From Schistocerca nitens (lineage: Eukaryota > Arthropoda > Insecta > Orthoptera > Acrididae): a stretch of 64,000 bases of DNA. Every line of letters begins with the position of its first letter. Positions within the stretch are counted from its first letter, which is position 1. The notes below the pieces were generated by a model. The model did no database searches and was not told where the DNA came from. It saw only the letters and a list, made by a program, of their open reading frames with translations. The position numbers and the translations under genes were made by a program. This document shows, piece by piece, positions 52,343 to 63,481 of the stretch. Location of the stretch: contig NC_064616.1 in NCBI RefSeq assembly GCF_023898315.1, positions 292,543,205 through 292,607,204 of the forward strand, in the 5' to 3' direction.

Positions 52343-53393
52343 ACAAGGGAACTTCCCCATCGCACCCCCCTCAGATTTAGTTATAAGTTGGCACAGTGGA
52401 TAGACCTTGAAAAACTGAACACAGATCAATCGAGTAAACAGGAAGAAGTTGTGTCGAACTATGAAAAAATTAAGCAAAATATACAAACTGAGTAGTCCTG
52501 GGCAAGATATGCAACACAATAGGTGTTCAGCAGCGCCCTGGTCCCGTGGTTAGCGTGAGCAGTTCCGGACCGAGAGGTCCTTGGTTCAAGTATTTCCTCA
52601 AGTGAAAATTTTACTTTATTTATTTTCGCAAAGTTATGATCTGTCCGTTCGTTCATTGACGTCTCTGTTCACTGTAATAAGTTTAGTGTCTGTGTTATGA
52701 GATCGCACCGCAAAACCGTGCGATTAGTAGACGAAAGGAAGTGCCTCTCCAATGGGAACCAAAAACATTTGATCGCAAGGTCATAGGTCAACCGATTCCT
52801 CCACAGGAAAACACGTCTGATATATTCTATACGACGCTGATGACGGCATGTGCGTCACATGGCAGCTATATGTTGTCGACCCACATAACTTGTACACTTG
52901 GCGAATGGGTAAAAAGATTCTTCCACCTTGCCCGATTTAGGTTTTCTTGTGGATGTGATAATCACTCCCAAAAAAGTGATCGCATCGGACGGACAGATAA
53001 TAATTGGCTGAAAATAAAAGATTAAATTTTTACTCGAAGGAATCCTAAAACCACGGACCTCTCGTGCCGCAATTGCTCACGCTAACCACGAGACCACGGC
53101 GCTGCCGAGATTTCTCTGTCCTTGATGTTGCATATCTTGCGCATGGACTACTCAGTTTGCATATTTTGCTTATTTTTTTTCATAGTTCCACACAACTTCT
53201 TCCTGCCAGATTGTCTCCGTCCTGCAGTACACTTGTCGGGGAGCTGTTCCCCTGGAAGACGACGGATTTTCGCCCTCTCGTCGTCATAATGAAGGAGGTA
53301 TAGGGATTGATTTGTGTTCAGTTTTTCAAGGCCTATCCCCTGTGCCAACTTATAACTAAATCTGAGGGGGGTGCGATGGGGAGGTTCCCTTGT
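52343..53393. mobile_element. Long terminal-inverted-repeat element, non-coding
   Basis: Outer ends acaagggaacttccccatcg (52343) and its complement ending at 53393. The arms extend about 300 nt inward (to about 52640 and from about 53030) and include a tRNA-like block near 52545-52590 (ccgtggttagcgtgagcag with ttggttcaag) that is inverted at about 53055-53100. The right arm carries an extra 105-bp Tc1 fragment (53204-53308). The centre (52640-53030) has no coding content. From memory I recognise this as an abundant locust repeat. No transposase is present and no clear target duplication was seen. Confidence 0.8.
53204..53308. repeat. 105-bp Tc1 fragment inserted in a TIR
   Basis: This segment matches 54567-54671 inside the Tc1 element over 105 bases with three differences. 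The partner arm of the long-TIR element lacks it (the left arm reads caatcgagtaaacaggaaga straight through). The junctions share short homology: cttcctg/ctgcc on the left and ggattgat on the right. Confidence 0.9.
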
Positions 53394-53862
53394 AAGTAGG
53401 TAAGTGCGACACCTGCGAAACACAAGGTTTCAGTTTTGAGCCCCAGTCCAGCATGCAGATTTAAACGACCATAAATATCTGGAGCTGCCATTAATTGTTC
53501 TGAAAGCAAAGGTTACGATTTCGATGATGGAAATGAAATATACACAGAATATGGTTAAGCCTTTAACTGATCGTTGGCGCCCACGTACATCGACATCACA
53601 CGCAGTTCGCCGGCCACTGTCACGTACAGCGCGTACGCCTTCGGACTCGAGAAGCCGCCTGGGTATCGAGGTCCTGACAGCTGTGAGCAGACAACCCGTG
53701 TTACAAGCACGTCTGAACTCCGCAAGTTACCGTACGGTCTACATCAGTCTACATACAGCATCAGCCTCCCCCAACCCTCTCACCTAGCCTTTTCCATTCA
53801 CAGAGTTAGACTGTCTACACCCCTCTGTATGGTTCCGAATTGAGATTGTGCCGTCTACGTAC
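53394..53862. other. No recognisable gene
   Basis: GC-richer than its surroundings, with short plus-strand frames (53524-53843) of no known family. Confidence 0.4.
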
Positions 53863-55050
53863 AGTGATCAGCCAGAACATTACGACCACCTACGTAATAG
53901 CCGGTATGTCCATCCTTGGCACGGATAACAGCGTTGACGCGTCGTGGCACGGAAGCAATGACATGACGCCTTGGTAGGTCGCTGGAGGGAGTTGGTACCA
54001 CATCTACATACAAGTAACCCGATTCCTGTAAATTCTGGGGAATGGGCGATGAGCCCTGACGCTACGTTCAACCACATCCCAGATGTGTTCGATCGGGTTC
54101 AGAACTGGCGAGTTGGAGGGCCAGCACATCAATTGGAACTCGCTACTGTGTTACTAGAACCACTTGATCATACTTATGGCCTTGTGAAATCTTGTTGAAA
54201 AATACCACTGCTGTTGGGTAACACGATCGTCATGAAGGGATGTACGTCATCTGCAACCAGTGGCCGGCCGGGGTGTCCGAACGATTCTAGACGCTACAGT
54301 CTGGAACCGCGCGACCGCTAGGGTCTCAGGTTCGAATCCTGTCTCGAGCGTGGATGTGTGTGATGTCCTTAGGTTAGGTAGGTTTAAGTAGTTCTAAGTT
54401 CTAGAGGACTTAGGACCTTAGAAGTTAAGTCCCATAGTGCTCAGAGCCATTTGAACCATTTTTGCAACCAGTGTACGATACTGCTTGGGCGTCATGGTGC
54501 CTTTCACGACCTCCACTCGGCCCATGGATACCCACGCGAATGTTCCCCAAAGCATAATGGAGCCACTGCCAGATTGTCTCCATCCTGCAGTACACTTGTC
54601 GAGGAGCTGTTCCCCTGGAAGACGACGGATTTTCGCCCTCTCGTCGGCATAATGAAGGAGGTATAGGGATTCATCAGACCATGCAACGCTCTGCCACTGC
54701 GCCAACGTCCAGTGCCGGTAGTCACGTGGCCATTTCAAGCACAGTTGCCGATGACATGGTGTTAACAATGCATATAAATGGATCATCGACTGCGGAGGCC
54801 CATTGTTAGGAGTGTTTGGTTCACTGTGTGTTCAGATACACTTGTACTCTACCCGGTACTAAAGTATAATGTTAGGTCTGCCACAGTTCGTCGCCTGTCC
54901 TGTTTTACCAGTCTGCCCAACCTACGACGTCCGACAACTGTACATGAGTGGTGGCCGCCCAACCTCACAACGTCTGGACTAGGTTTCGCCATGTGTTGAA
55001 GAGTCTCACCGCCTTGGAAGAACAAACTATGCAAAACTATTCCACCTGGT
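53863..55050 (-). pseudogene. Tc1-like transposon, split by a SINE
   Basis: The TIR-like end cagtgatcagccagaacatt starts near 53860. The minus-strand 122-codon frame 54786-54418 is typical of Tc1 transposase: YRHWTLAQWQSVAWSDESLY (first Asp, WSDES), then DERAKIRRLPGE and SGSIMLWGTFAWVSMGRVEV. Left of it the reading breaks at the SINE (54263-54462), then continues toward the end with the second and third catalytic regions in pieces (54170-53900). On the N-terminal side, traces run to about 55050 (HTH region), where the element is truncated. Inactive. Confidence 0.9.
54263..54462 (+). mobile_element. tRNA-derived SINE inserted in the Tc1 element
   Basis: Bounded by tgcaaccagtg (54252-54262 and 54463-54473). 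The head has caggttcgaatcctg (B-box). The 3' end matches the SINE at 51823. It interrupts the transposase frame, so it is younger than the Tc1 copy. Confidence 0.93.
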
Positions 55051-55117
55051 GTGCAAGATGCATTAAGATAGACGAATTACGCATAGACTTTAAGAATAAC
55101 ATAGTAACCTAAATTCC

Positions 55118-55606
55118 AGGCCCGCCCGGTTATCCGTGCAGTCTAACACACTGCTTTCCTGGCGGGAAGGCGTGCCTCTCCCCGGCACGAATCCGCCCAG
55201 CGGATTAGTGTCGGGGTCCGATGTGCCGGCCAGTCTGTGGATGATTTTTAAGGTGCGGTTTTCCATCTGCGTCGGCGAATGCGGGCTGGTTCCCCTCATT
55301 CCGCCTCAGTTACACTATGTCGGCGACTGCTGCGCGAACACTGTCTCCACGTACGCGTACACCATAATTACTCTACCACGCAAACATTGGGGTTACACTC
55401 GTCTGATGTGAGACGTTCCTGGGGGGGTCCACTAGGGGCCGAACCGCACAAAAACCCTGGGTTCAGTGTGGGGCGGTGGTGGGGTGAGTGGACCTCTGTA
55501 GCCTGTTGTGAGGTTGTGTACCACTGAGGCCTACGGCGGGGACCAAGCCTCTCCGTCGTTTCTAGGTCCCCACTTCAATACAATACAATACTATCTAAAT
55601 TTCAAA
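55118..55606 (+). mobile_element. Long SINE with ACAAT tail
   Basis: The head, cccgcccggttatccgtgca with ggcacgaatccgcc, is tRNA-like. The body runs through gcgaatgcgggctggttccc and ttctaggtccccacttc, ending in a (caata)n tail (about 55583-55606). The flanking ctaaatt on both sides (about 55110 and 55612) may be a short target duplication. I recall this as an Orthoptera SINE family. Confidence 0.8.
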
Positions 55607-55863
55607 AATGGCAGGTCATGACAGGTTTGAATACTACCGAACCATCTATACCTACATATCATTTTCCGAACGAGTGAGTTAGTATTACATTTTCCCAAAT
55701 TGTTGTTTGTGAGATCCAGAAAATTATCAATAGATCCGTAAATAATAGTTTACGTGAGAAACGGTGCATAGCTCTTCTAATCCATTCAGCATTTTCTGTA
55801 CATCGTTTGCTTTTCGATAGGCATCACGCTTTTTTTTTGTTTTTTAGTTAGCTAAGCACTTAC
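55607..55863. other. No gene seen
   Basis: Spacer between the SINE and the last identified exon of the host gene. It may include the start of the next intron or untranslated sequence. Confidence 0.5.
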
Positions 55864-58428
55864 AAATTTGCGCCGATGCATTTCTTCAAGAACGCAGGAT
55901 GTTGTTTGTACGTACTTCTCCGCTTCAGATTTGGAATTGTCACTCTGTCTGGCACATTCATCGACCTATAAAAAAGCAAGCAAATAACGAAAGATAAAGA
56001 AAGTTGTTTCAGAAATTTTCATAATTTCTCAAACAAGGCGTACATGTACATAAATTATTGTTCGTCGCACTTACCAGATGCAATATGTTCCGCTTCCTAA
56101 CGCACTTTTCAAAATCGCAGAATACATTCGACTGTCCGCTTCGACTGCCTGTAGCATCTCCGATCTGAAAATGAAAGAAAAAATGGGATGCAGAAGTCAC
56201 TTTTACATTCTCACAGAGCATCAAGGTAAGGTAATGTAAAAGCGCGTTGGTCTCTCACGTCGTGTTTCAACTCACCTAGATCGGCACCTAATTATAATGT
56301 CCAAGGCAAATTAATATTTGTGGAGTGATTAAAAAACGACCGTTTTCTTGCCACTCGTTTACAAATTGGGACTTCTGAAGCGTGAAAGAGACGTTTGGGT
56401 TTAATTTCTCCTTTTACTGCGAGAAACTACGTACAAGACTCTCGCAAGAATAAACCAAACACTACTGTTCGTGAATAATTCAAGTATACTGAAGCTAAGT
56501 TGACTATCGACGTGACAGTTATATAGAGCTACAGAGCTATAGAAGATGCACGGGCTAAACAGAGATTCGGAACTGCCTCATTACGGGCATGTTGTGCGTA
56601 AACATTACCTTAAAGGGCAGTTGAGAGTCGGTGAAAATGGCTCTGAGCACTATGGGACTCAACTGCTGAGGTCATTAGTCCCCTAGAACTTAGAACTAGT
56701 TAAACCTAACTAACCTAAGGACATCACAAACATCCATGCCCGAGGCAGGATTCGAACCTGCGACCGTAGCGGCCTTGCGGTTCCAGACTGCAGCGCCCTT
56801 AACCGCACGGCCACTTCGACCGGCTAGAGTCGGTGAACTTTATATATTGTTATCATTATGAAAATAATTTATTGACTCACCACTGCCTGACATTCTGCAT
56901 AGGATGTGCCATTCAAGTAGCCCTGGCGCACTTTTTGAGTTCATCGTATGCATCTGGTACCTGTAATTAAAAAGTAATTAAAATACAGCTGTAGTTCTTC
57001 TCCGAGAAACATGGGAAAACATAACTATTTATCTTATTTGTAAGGAAATATGATTTGTCTATTTCGCCTCAAGTAAAAGAAAGCGAAACAAAATGATAAA
57101 TTTATGAAACATATATTTGAAACCGGAGTGGGTCATATGGCCTCGACTGCGCGGAGTAGCCGCGGCTCCCTCTGTAGGAGGTTCGAGTCCTCCCTCGGGC
57201 ATCGGTGTGTGAGTTGTTCTTGGCGTAAGATAGTTTAAATTAGATTAAGTAATGTGTACGCCTAGGGACCGATGACCTCAGCAGTTTTATTCCATAGGAA
57301 CTTACCACAAATTTCAAAAAAATTCATATGGCCTCAAATTTCCGTGAAAGGGAAGACGAGCAAGATGAAGTTTGATTCAGCTTCAGCAAAGGATGTCGCG
57401 AGCACTGAACGGAGTAGCTGGAAGGAAGCTTAATAAGAGTCAGTAGAAATGGTTTTTCTGCTAGATCAATGTATGTAACATGAGTCTGCTGGTTGAATGT
57501 TCGCCTATTAGAAGGTCGGTGTCGTCCTATAGCAGAATGAAACCAATGCCGGAAGGTACGCTTCGTCCGCAATTTTAATCTGTGGGGACCTCAGGGGAAC
57601 TGGAAGAAGAACTTTTCTGTTGATACATCTTTTTATGTTGACGCCCAACTGTCATGGAGACAGCTGCTGTAACAGATGGACTGTTCTCCACCCATGGAGT
57701 TCATTAACACGAAATTTTTTGTCTTAACTGTCAGGATACAAAAGTGATGCACCGTTTCAGTGCCATATTTATACATCAGATTGAGAAAACAAGATGATAT
57801 GAGACAAATTTCATGGTGATTGTTAGGTTATTAGATATGACATATTAGTAGATAATGTAGTTTAGGAACATTTGCGCAACAGGGAACCAGTGACACACAA
57901 GGCAGCTAACTGGACCAATTCATCCATTCTTGCCCTGGGCATATTCATTTGAGTCTGCCGATACCAGGACGCATAAGAAGTAGAAAGTGCAATGAATAAT
58001 TAGATATTACATGTAGATTAAATTTATTTCATATAAACGTTTGTGATATATCACGCAACAATTTAATAATTTATATAGCATATTCTAGAAATAAAATATA
58101 CTATTATACCTCTCTTTTTTCTGTCGAAGAAAACACAACTTTTCCACAACCACTAGAAGAGCAACATTTGCGTATGATCACAAATAAATAAAAACTAAGT
58201 AAATAAATGTTCGTTAACACACTAAGGAGAGAATACTATTTATAGTTTGTAATATTATCTCTTAGAAGGCAGAATGTTGTTTTGTTAGAAAGCTGTCACA
58301 TTTTCCGTATCTGTCAACCTGTATACACTACCTGCCTCATCCTGGCGTAGCACGCGAAGCAGCCGTAGCACGCGTCATTGGTCGTGGATTCTGTGCACAG
58401 CGGCTGCACTAGGTCGTCGAACAGCAGG
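55864..58428 (-). CDS. Multi-exon gene for an unrecognised cysteine-rich protein
   Basis: Four minus-strand exons, in order: 58428-58332 (97 nt; LLFDDLVQPLCTESTTNDAC then YGCFACYARMRQ), 56960-56881 (80 nt; VPDAYDELKK, then YLNGTSYAECQAV in the next frame), 56164-56075 (90 nt; FCDFEKCVRKRNILHL) and 55965-55864 (102 nt; VDECARQSDNSKSEAEKY, TTSCVLEEMHRRKF). Every border has AG before and GT after, three with GTAAGT/GTGAGT-like donors, and phases agree (first exon enters in phase 2; the others in phase 0). The second exon is one base short in an AAAAA run; one more A would make it 81 nt and open. Nine cysteines in about 123 residues, spaced in pairs, suggest a secreted disulphide-rich protein; the signal-peptide exon would lie to the right and the last exon to the left, neither found. 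Introns hold SINEs at 56636 and 57145. I cannot name the family. Confidence 0.7.
56636..56825 (-). mobile_element. tRNA-derived SINE in an intron
   Basis: Bounded by agagtcggtgaa (56624-56635 and 56826-56837). The minus-strand head has caggttcgaatcctgcctcg; the tail end is at 56636 (aatggctctgagcactatgg). It lies in the intron between the exons at 56881 and 56164. Confidence 0.93.
57145..57323 (+). mobile_element. SINE variant in an intron
   Basis: Bounded by tcatatggcctc (57133-57144 and 57324-57335). The head is shortened; the B-box gaggttcgagtcctccctcg (57179-57198) is followed by a related body (agggaccgatgacctcagca). It is a different subfamily from the 51823 copy. Confidence 0.9.
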
Positions 58429-61130
58429 CTGCCAACACACAGGCAAAGCGTCACTTTGTTAGCCACTTTCTTAAGAGTGCAGTAAAAACAGTGCGAATTC
58501 CCACACGTGACAGGCCTGTAGAGGTGAAGCTACCCTAGTATCCACAAACTAGGGAAAATTATTTTACTAATCATTCACTATCACCAAGACGGTAAAGCAG
58601 GTTACATATGGCACTTCAATTCGATAACAATCTTCTACATAAACAATACATAAGTACAGATGAACGTAGCGAAAATACCTACAGAACTTTACGTTACTGT
58701 AATCTGCCGCTCTATGTAAAGCCGGCGCCAGAACCTAAAACCTTTCGCTCTAATAAAGTTAAAAAAACCACACTAATTCAAACACAAATAACCAATAAAA
58801 GAAAATTCAAAACAATGAAACTAATAACCTTCAAAGTCATAATTAAAAGAATAATCTTTTAGGCCTTAGTAAAACTTTATACGCGGCATTCGGCGATCGC
58901 AGAGCAAGTGCCCACCAAATTCTGAATAGGCGAGGTATTTACGGAGGTGTCGATGAGTACTCGCCAGATTTATGCATAATGTCTAATGAAGATTTTACTA
59001 CCTGCTTTATGAAGTGCAATCAATGATCAATAAGAAAAATATAAAGTCGAGAAGATAGGTAGCTGTTACAAGCTATGGTACCTATTACAAGCTTTGAAGG
59101 CGTGATAGCGCTTTGGGAATAAAAAAATATCGCAAAGAAAATAGGAATTTATTGAAGTCGTTGGTTATAAACGCTAGGAGTCTACAGCAGCCATAAAATC
59201 TTTGTAGTCAGGACAAAACTGTAGAAGATATAGACCTTTACGTAAGAAATTCGATGCGCTCAATATCGCAGAAATCATTGCCCTTAGTGAAACTGTACAA
59301 GGACCATGGAAAATGCTGTTCTCTTTTACTTCAGGCCATTAGTTTGGTCAGAATAACCTTTTTTTTAACTTTTCTGGAAATTATTTAGATTGAAGAAGGG
59401 GTGCCGACAGTACTTTTTCCACGATCCATGTCTGACAGGGAGAACCGTTCACCACACACTGTACAGTGGATTGTGCAGTATATGTATCCCGACATAGAAA
59501 CATGTAAGTGATAAAATGAATCATTCAAATCAGAAGAGTATGAATGATAAGTTCAAAATCAAAGAATTTACCAATGGAAGAAAATAACAGCCCCAAAATA
59601 CAAATTAACGTAAATTTGAAGGCATAATTTGTTACATAAATGTTTTGATTACATCCTCACAAGAGTGAATACAATAACGAATGGTTGCTCACCCAGAATG
59701 CTTGTGAGCAGAGGCGACAGGTGGACAACATTCACGGACATGTATAAACTATTATTCGTCCAGTCTGATATGGCACCAAAGTCCAACACAATGGGAGAAT
59801 GGCGAGCACATAACGTGAGTAGAGGATGAAGGCAGTTTCTAGAACAGTTCTAGGTCCCCGGTACAGATTACAATACTTATCACAGATCATTTTCAATTCC
59901 ATATGTGGTAAAAAGAGGTGAAGGAATAGAGAAGCATAAAATCAGTGATGCATTGATGCCTAATTATAAGGATAAGAGTCATATTGTAATGACATAAAGC
60001 AAAACTGGCCACTTTACCTTGGAGTTTTGTTTCTCTTCAAGAGACTAAGACTGTAAAGAGTGCAGTAAATATTACATGCTTCAAAGGCCTGGTCGGAAGG
60101 GGAAAGAAGACAGTGTGTGTGTGCAGCAGAAGAGGTCAGAGACAAAATATTTTGTAACAGAGGCATTAATGCTGTGATGCTGCCAGAATGTAGGATGCAC
60201 GCTGACTTCATTCCCTTGTAGAGGGCTGCCTGTGAAGTTTCTCTGGGAAGGACAGCAGGTGCAGCCTTCTTGGCACATCTGACTCACATCTGAGTGCAAG
60301 GCTCATATCTACAAAATCCAGATGCAGTGAGATAGACTGCAAAATTTTACTTCCAACTAAACTACTGCTGTACTGTAAATACATGTATATTCAGTACAGA
60401 AAGTAGAGTAAGAAGAGTCCTTTGCTAATGGAGACTGATTCAGACTAAACAGCACTTTTCATATAACAAAAATACTTGAACACATGACCATTAGTAACAT
60501 AGAGAGATTTTCACTAACAGCTGCTTGAGACATGAGGCAACTGGCTAAACTTCCACAAAGTGTACCTGACCCAGCACTGTACTAATAAGAGAAAGACATG
60601 AAACATCAACACAAATACTGATGCATTACCTATGTTTGAATCGATTTCTCTACTCAATAACTGAGACACATTCGTGGAAAGTTGATGCAGACAAAAGGTC
60701 ATCATTTTTAAGTATTACAAGTACATTATGTTCAACATAGTACAAGATATAAAAGGTTGATTCAGCCATTTTTAACTGACCTATTTCTACCACCTTGAAT
60801 GTTTTAAGCAACCCTTGTTGGCTAAATCCGCTATCTTGGAAGAGATATGGCAATGCTGCATGTGAGAATAGAGAGGGAGAGGTGGTAGGAGAGGAGGGGC
60901 TGACCTTGAAGGGGGAAGGTGGAGAAGGTGACATGGGAGGGGGGGTGGCGGTAGGGATCAGATCCTCGTGACACTGTTGTTGTTGGGTGACCCTGAACTG
61001 TCCTGGAAATCACCTTCATCCTTTGCTAATTTGGGTGCTAGGTCAGCAACTACTTGACTTTCAATGCGCACTCAGTCTCATGTGTGACAGCGCCTTAAGC
61101 TATACTTAATTTAATGTAAGGCAAGAAAGG
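58429..61130. other. No gene recognised
   Basis: Only short AT-rich reading frames. A missing first exon of the host gene could be here but I could not identify one. A GGGGGTGG-type G-rich stretch lies at 60938-60956. Confidence 0.4.
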
Positions 61131-61139
61131 GACAGTCCA

Positions 61140-61934
61140 GAGCCACTGTCAACGATAGACCGTTTCAGGCAACCAGTGTAGCACACTACACTTGGCACTG
61201 TTCGACCAGTCTTTTACGTCAGGTGATAGAGTGTATTCAGAATTAAAATATATGCTCAGGTGCACGAAAAATCTTCCCAACCCCTGGAGACATCACGCTA
61301 ATACATTGTAACACCGCCTCTAGACTTGATAACAGCCTCATTATGACAAAGAGGAGAATCCAAAAGTTTCTTCATGTACGATATATGTTCAGCTGAAGCT
61401 GCTCATTGATGATCAGATCACATAGAGCTACCAAACTGCGGAGATGTTGATTGCTACATTTCATCCACCGTTCCCAGTTGTTCTAGACATTTTACATGGG
61501 ATTAAGATCGGGTGATCTGGCGTGCCAGACGAGGTGTGGTACGGAGCCTGAGTGTTAGACAACCCAGGAATGAGCACGTGCAGCCCTACGAACACAGCTG
61601 CTGGCATCTTGGAAGATGGAAGTGTTTCCAGAAAACTCATCATGCAGATACAGAAGAAAGAGCAAAATCGAGAATGTTGAAATAAACACAAGAGACTCTT
61701 TTTATGGTCACTATTCACACGCCAAGCTAAATGACTGCGAGTAGTACACCACTCCCTGTAGACGTGGTAGGCAGCCCACGTTGATACACCGACATATCGG
61801 CTAGTTTCCATCACTGTGTGTTCATGGGCACGTCTCAACACAACAGCTCCGTTGTGCCATTCTGTCACGCATCCACTTCGACCCATCTTACTGCACTTAC
61901 TTCCATACAACCGACTGGCATGAATATACCTCAC
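61140..61934 (-). pseudogene. Tc1/mariner-type transposase, decayed
   Basis: The minus-strand frame from 61934 reads SKMGRSGCVTEWHNGAVVLR then HTVMETSRYVGVSTWAAYHV, a helix-turn-helix like those of Tc1-family proteins. After a gap, near 61510-61430, the complement resembles the DLNPI..NVWNNWERWMKCSN C-terminal region in broken frames. The catalytic core is largely missing. Traces extend to about 61140. Confidence 0.65.
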
Positions 61935-62341
61935 TGCCCTGACTTACTTCAGTGTTTGACGTTACATGACAGCCTGGTGCCAACTGAACGTCATATACAG
62001 CTCTCCAAAGAGGCTAGTATGTTCTTCTAAGGGCGTGACTGTTTTTTCTTCTGAGCTTATATCAGGATGGAGCAGTCTTCTTCCACAGTAATAACCACGG
62101 ATGGAAATAGACGCTAGTAATAGAAACAACACAAAAAAGACTGCCACTCATACATACTATGGTCAGCAAGACCATGAGGCGCCTTATTAAAAAAAAAACT
62201 GTATGTACATACAAAACTCCCTCTCGTTGCTCACCAATTTACAAAGCCCATCACAAGTTACATGCCCTTACAGTAGTTTCAAAATCTATTACATTAACCT
62301 TGCAAATGACAGTTAAAAGATTATTAACAAATCACTATTGT
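61935..62341. other. No gene seen
   Basis: No recognisable content. Confidence 0.5.
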
Positions 62342-62749
62342 CGGCAAAAAGTAAGATAATGGTAGTACGTACATAGCCCAACATCAACAAAACAGGGAAA
62401 ATAGCAATGGTTTCATTTTAGGCCTAGAGTATGAAAATTTAAACATACAGGGCGTCCCAGGAAGGAAGGTCAATATTCAGCGATATGACAGGAACGAGCA
62501 TTCGAAACAAAGAAGTCTAGCAAACTTCGGTTCTGAAATGCAAACCTTAAGAGCTATGAGGACTTTTTCATTTTCGATACTGTGAAACAAATCTCTTCTA
62601 CTGCAAGCTCTTCCCTTTCTATATATTGTGAGGAGGTAGTACGGTCCCAAGCAAGAATAAAATTGTATAGTAAACGTGGTCTCTAAAATGCATACCTTAA
62701 GAGCTATGAACACTTGCTCAGTATAAGATCAAACAATGGAAAATCCAGG

Positions 62750-63180
62750 ATGGAATGTAACAATATTATGAAAAGGGAAGTTGCTACTCACCATATAGCG
62801 GAGATGCTGAGTCGCAGATAGGCACAACAAAAAGACTGTTACAGATAAAGCTTTCGGCCAGTAAATTCTTCGTCAAAAATAGACCACACACACACGCACG
62901 CACACACACGCACACACACATACACACAGACACACACACTCACGCAAACGCAACTCACACACACGACTACAGTCGTTTCAGTTGCCTGAGACTGCAGCCC
63001 TGTGTGTGAGTTGCGTTTGCGTGAGAGTGTCTGTGTGTGTGTGTGTGTGTCTGTCATCTATTTGTGACGAATGCCTTACTGGCTGAAAGCTTTATTTGTA
63101 ACAGTCTTTTTGTTGTGCCTATCTTCGACTCAGCATCTCCATAATATGGTGAATAGCAAATTTCCTTTTTATAATATTGT
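62750..63180. mobile_element. Fold-back element with CA/GT core
   Basis: Arms of about 120 nt (62750-62880 and 63060-63180) are inverted copies: ctgttacagataaagctttc at 62836 and the complement at about 63080-63100. Between them lies a long CA run, then a GT run (62885-63050), itself palindromic. The right arm has GTGACGAAT then GCC-loop-GGC then TGAAAGC (63066-63091). The microsatellite core varies between copies (compare 121-310). Confidence 0.75.
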
Positions 63181-63209
63181 TCAGTAGAAGAGATGTGTTT
63201 CACAGTATT

Positions 63210-63412
63210 TAAAAAATATGTTTCAGATGGCTGTGAACACTATGGGACTTAACATCTGAGGTCATCAGTCTCCTTGAACTTAGAACTACTTAAACCTAAC
63301 TAACCTAAGGACATCACACACATCCATGCCCGAGGCAGGATTCGAACCTGCGGCCGTAGCAGTCGCGCGTTCCGGACTGAAGTGCCTAGAACCGTTCGGC
63401 CAGATACCGACC
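63210..63412 (-). mobile_element. tRNA-derived SINE with TSD
   Basis: Bounded by cacagtatt (63201-63209 and 63413-63421). The minus-strand B-box is in gcaggttcgaatcctgcctc. It splits the inverted mariner-end block. Confidence 0.9.
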
Positions 63413-63481
63413 CACAGTATTGAAGATGAAGTGCTCATAGGTCTTAAGGTATGCATTTTTGAGCCCTTGTTTACTAGATTT

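Larger units (their letters stand above)
62342..63480. repeat. Ends of a mariner-like transposon, rearranged
   Basis: 62342-62520 matches 3519-3690 (ACAGGGCGTCCC near 62450). The subterminal block (62510-62610: ctgaaatgcaaaccttaaga and actgtgaaacaaatctcttc) recurs partly at 62680-62720 and inverted at 63170-63480, where a SINE has split it. A fold-back element (62750-63180) lies between. The arrangement looks like two inverted ends of one element with its transposase deleted and replaced. Confidence 0.55.

Noticed and set aside
60514-60705. Possible signal-peptide exon for the 55864-58428 gene
   Set aside because: A hydrophobic stretch exists, but I saw no donor in the required phase 2 and no other support.
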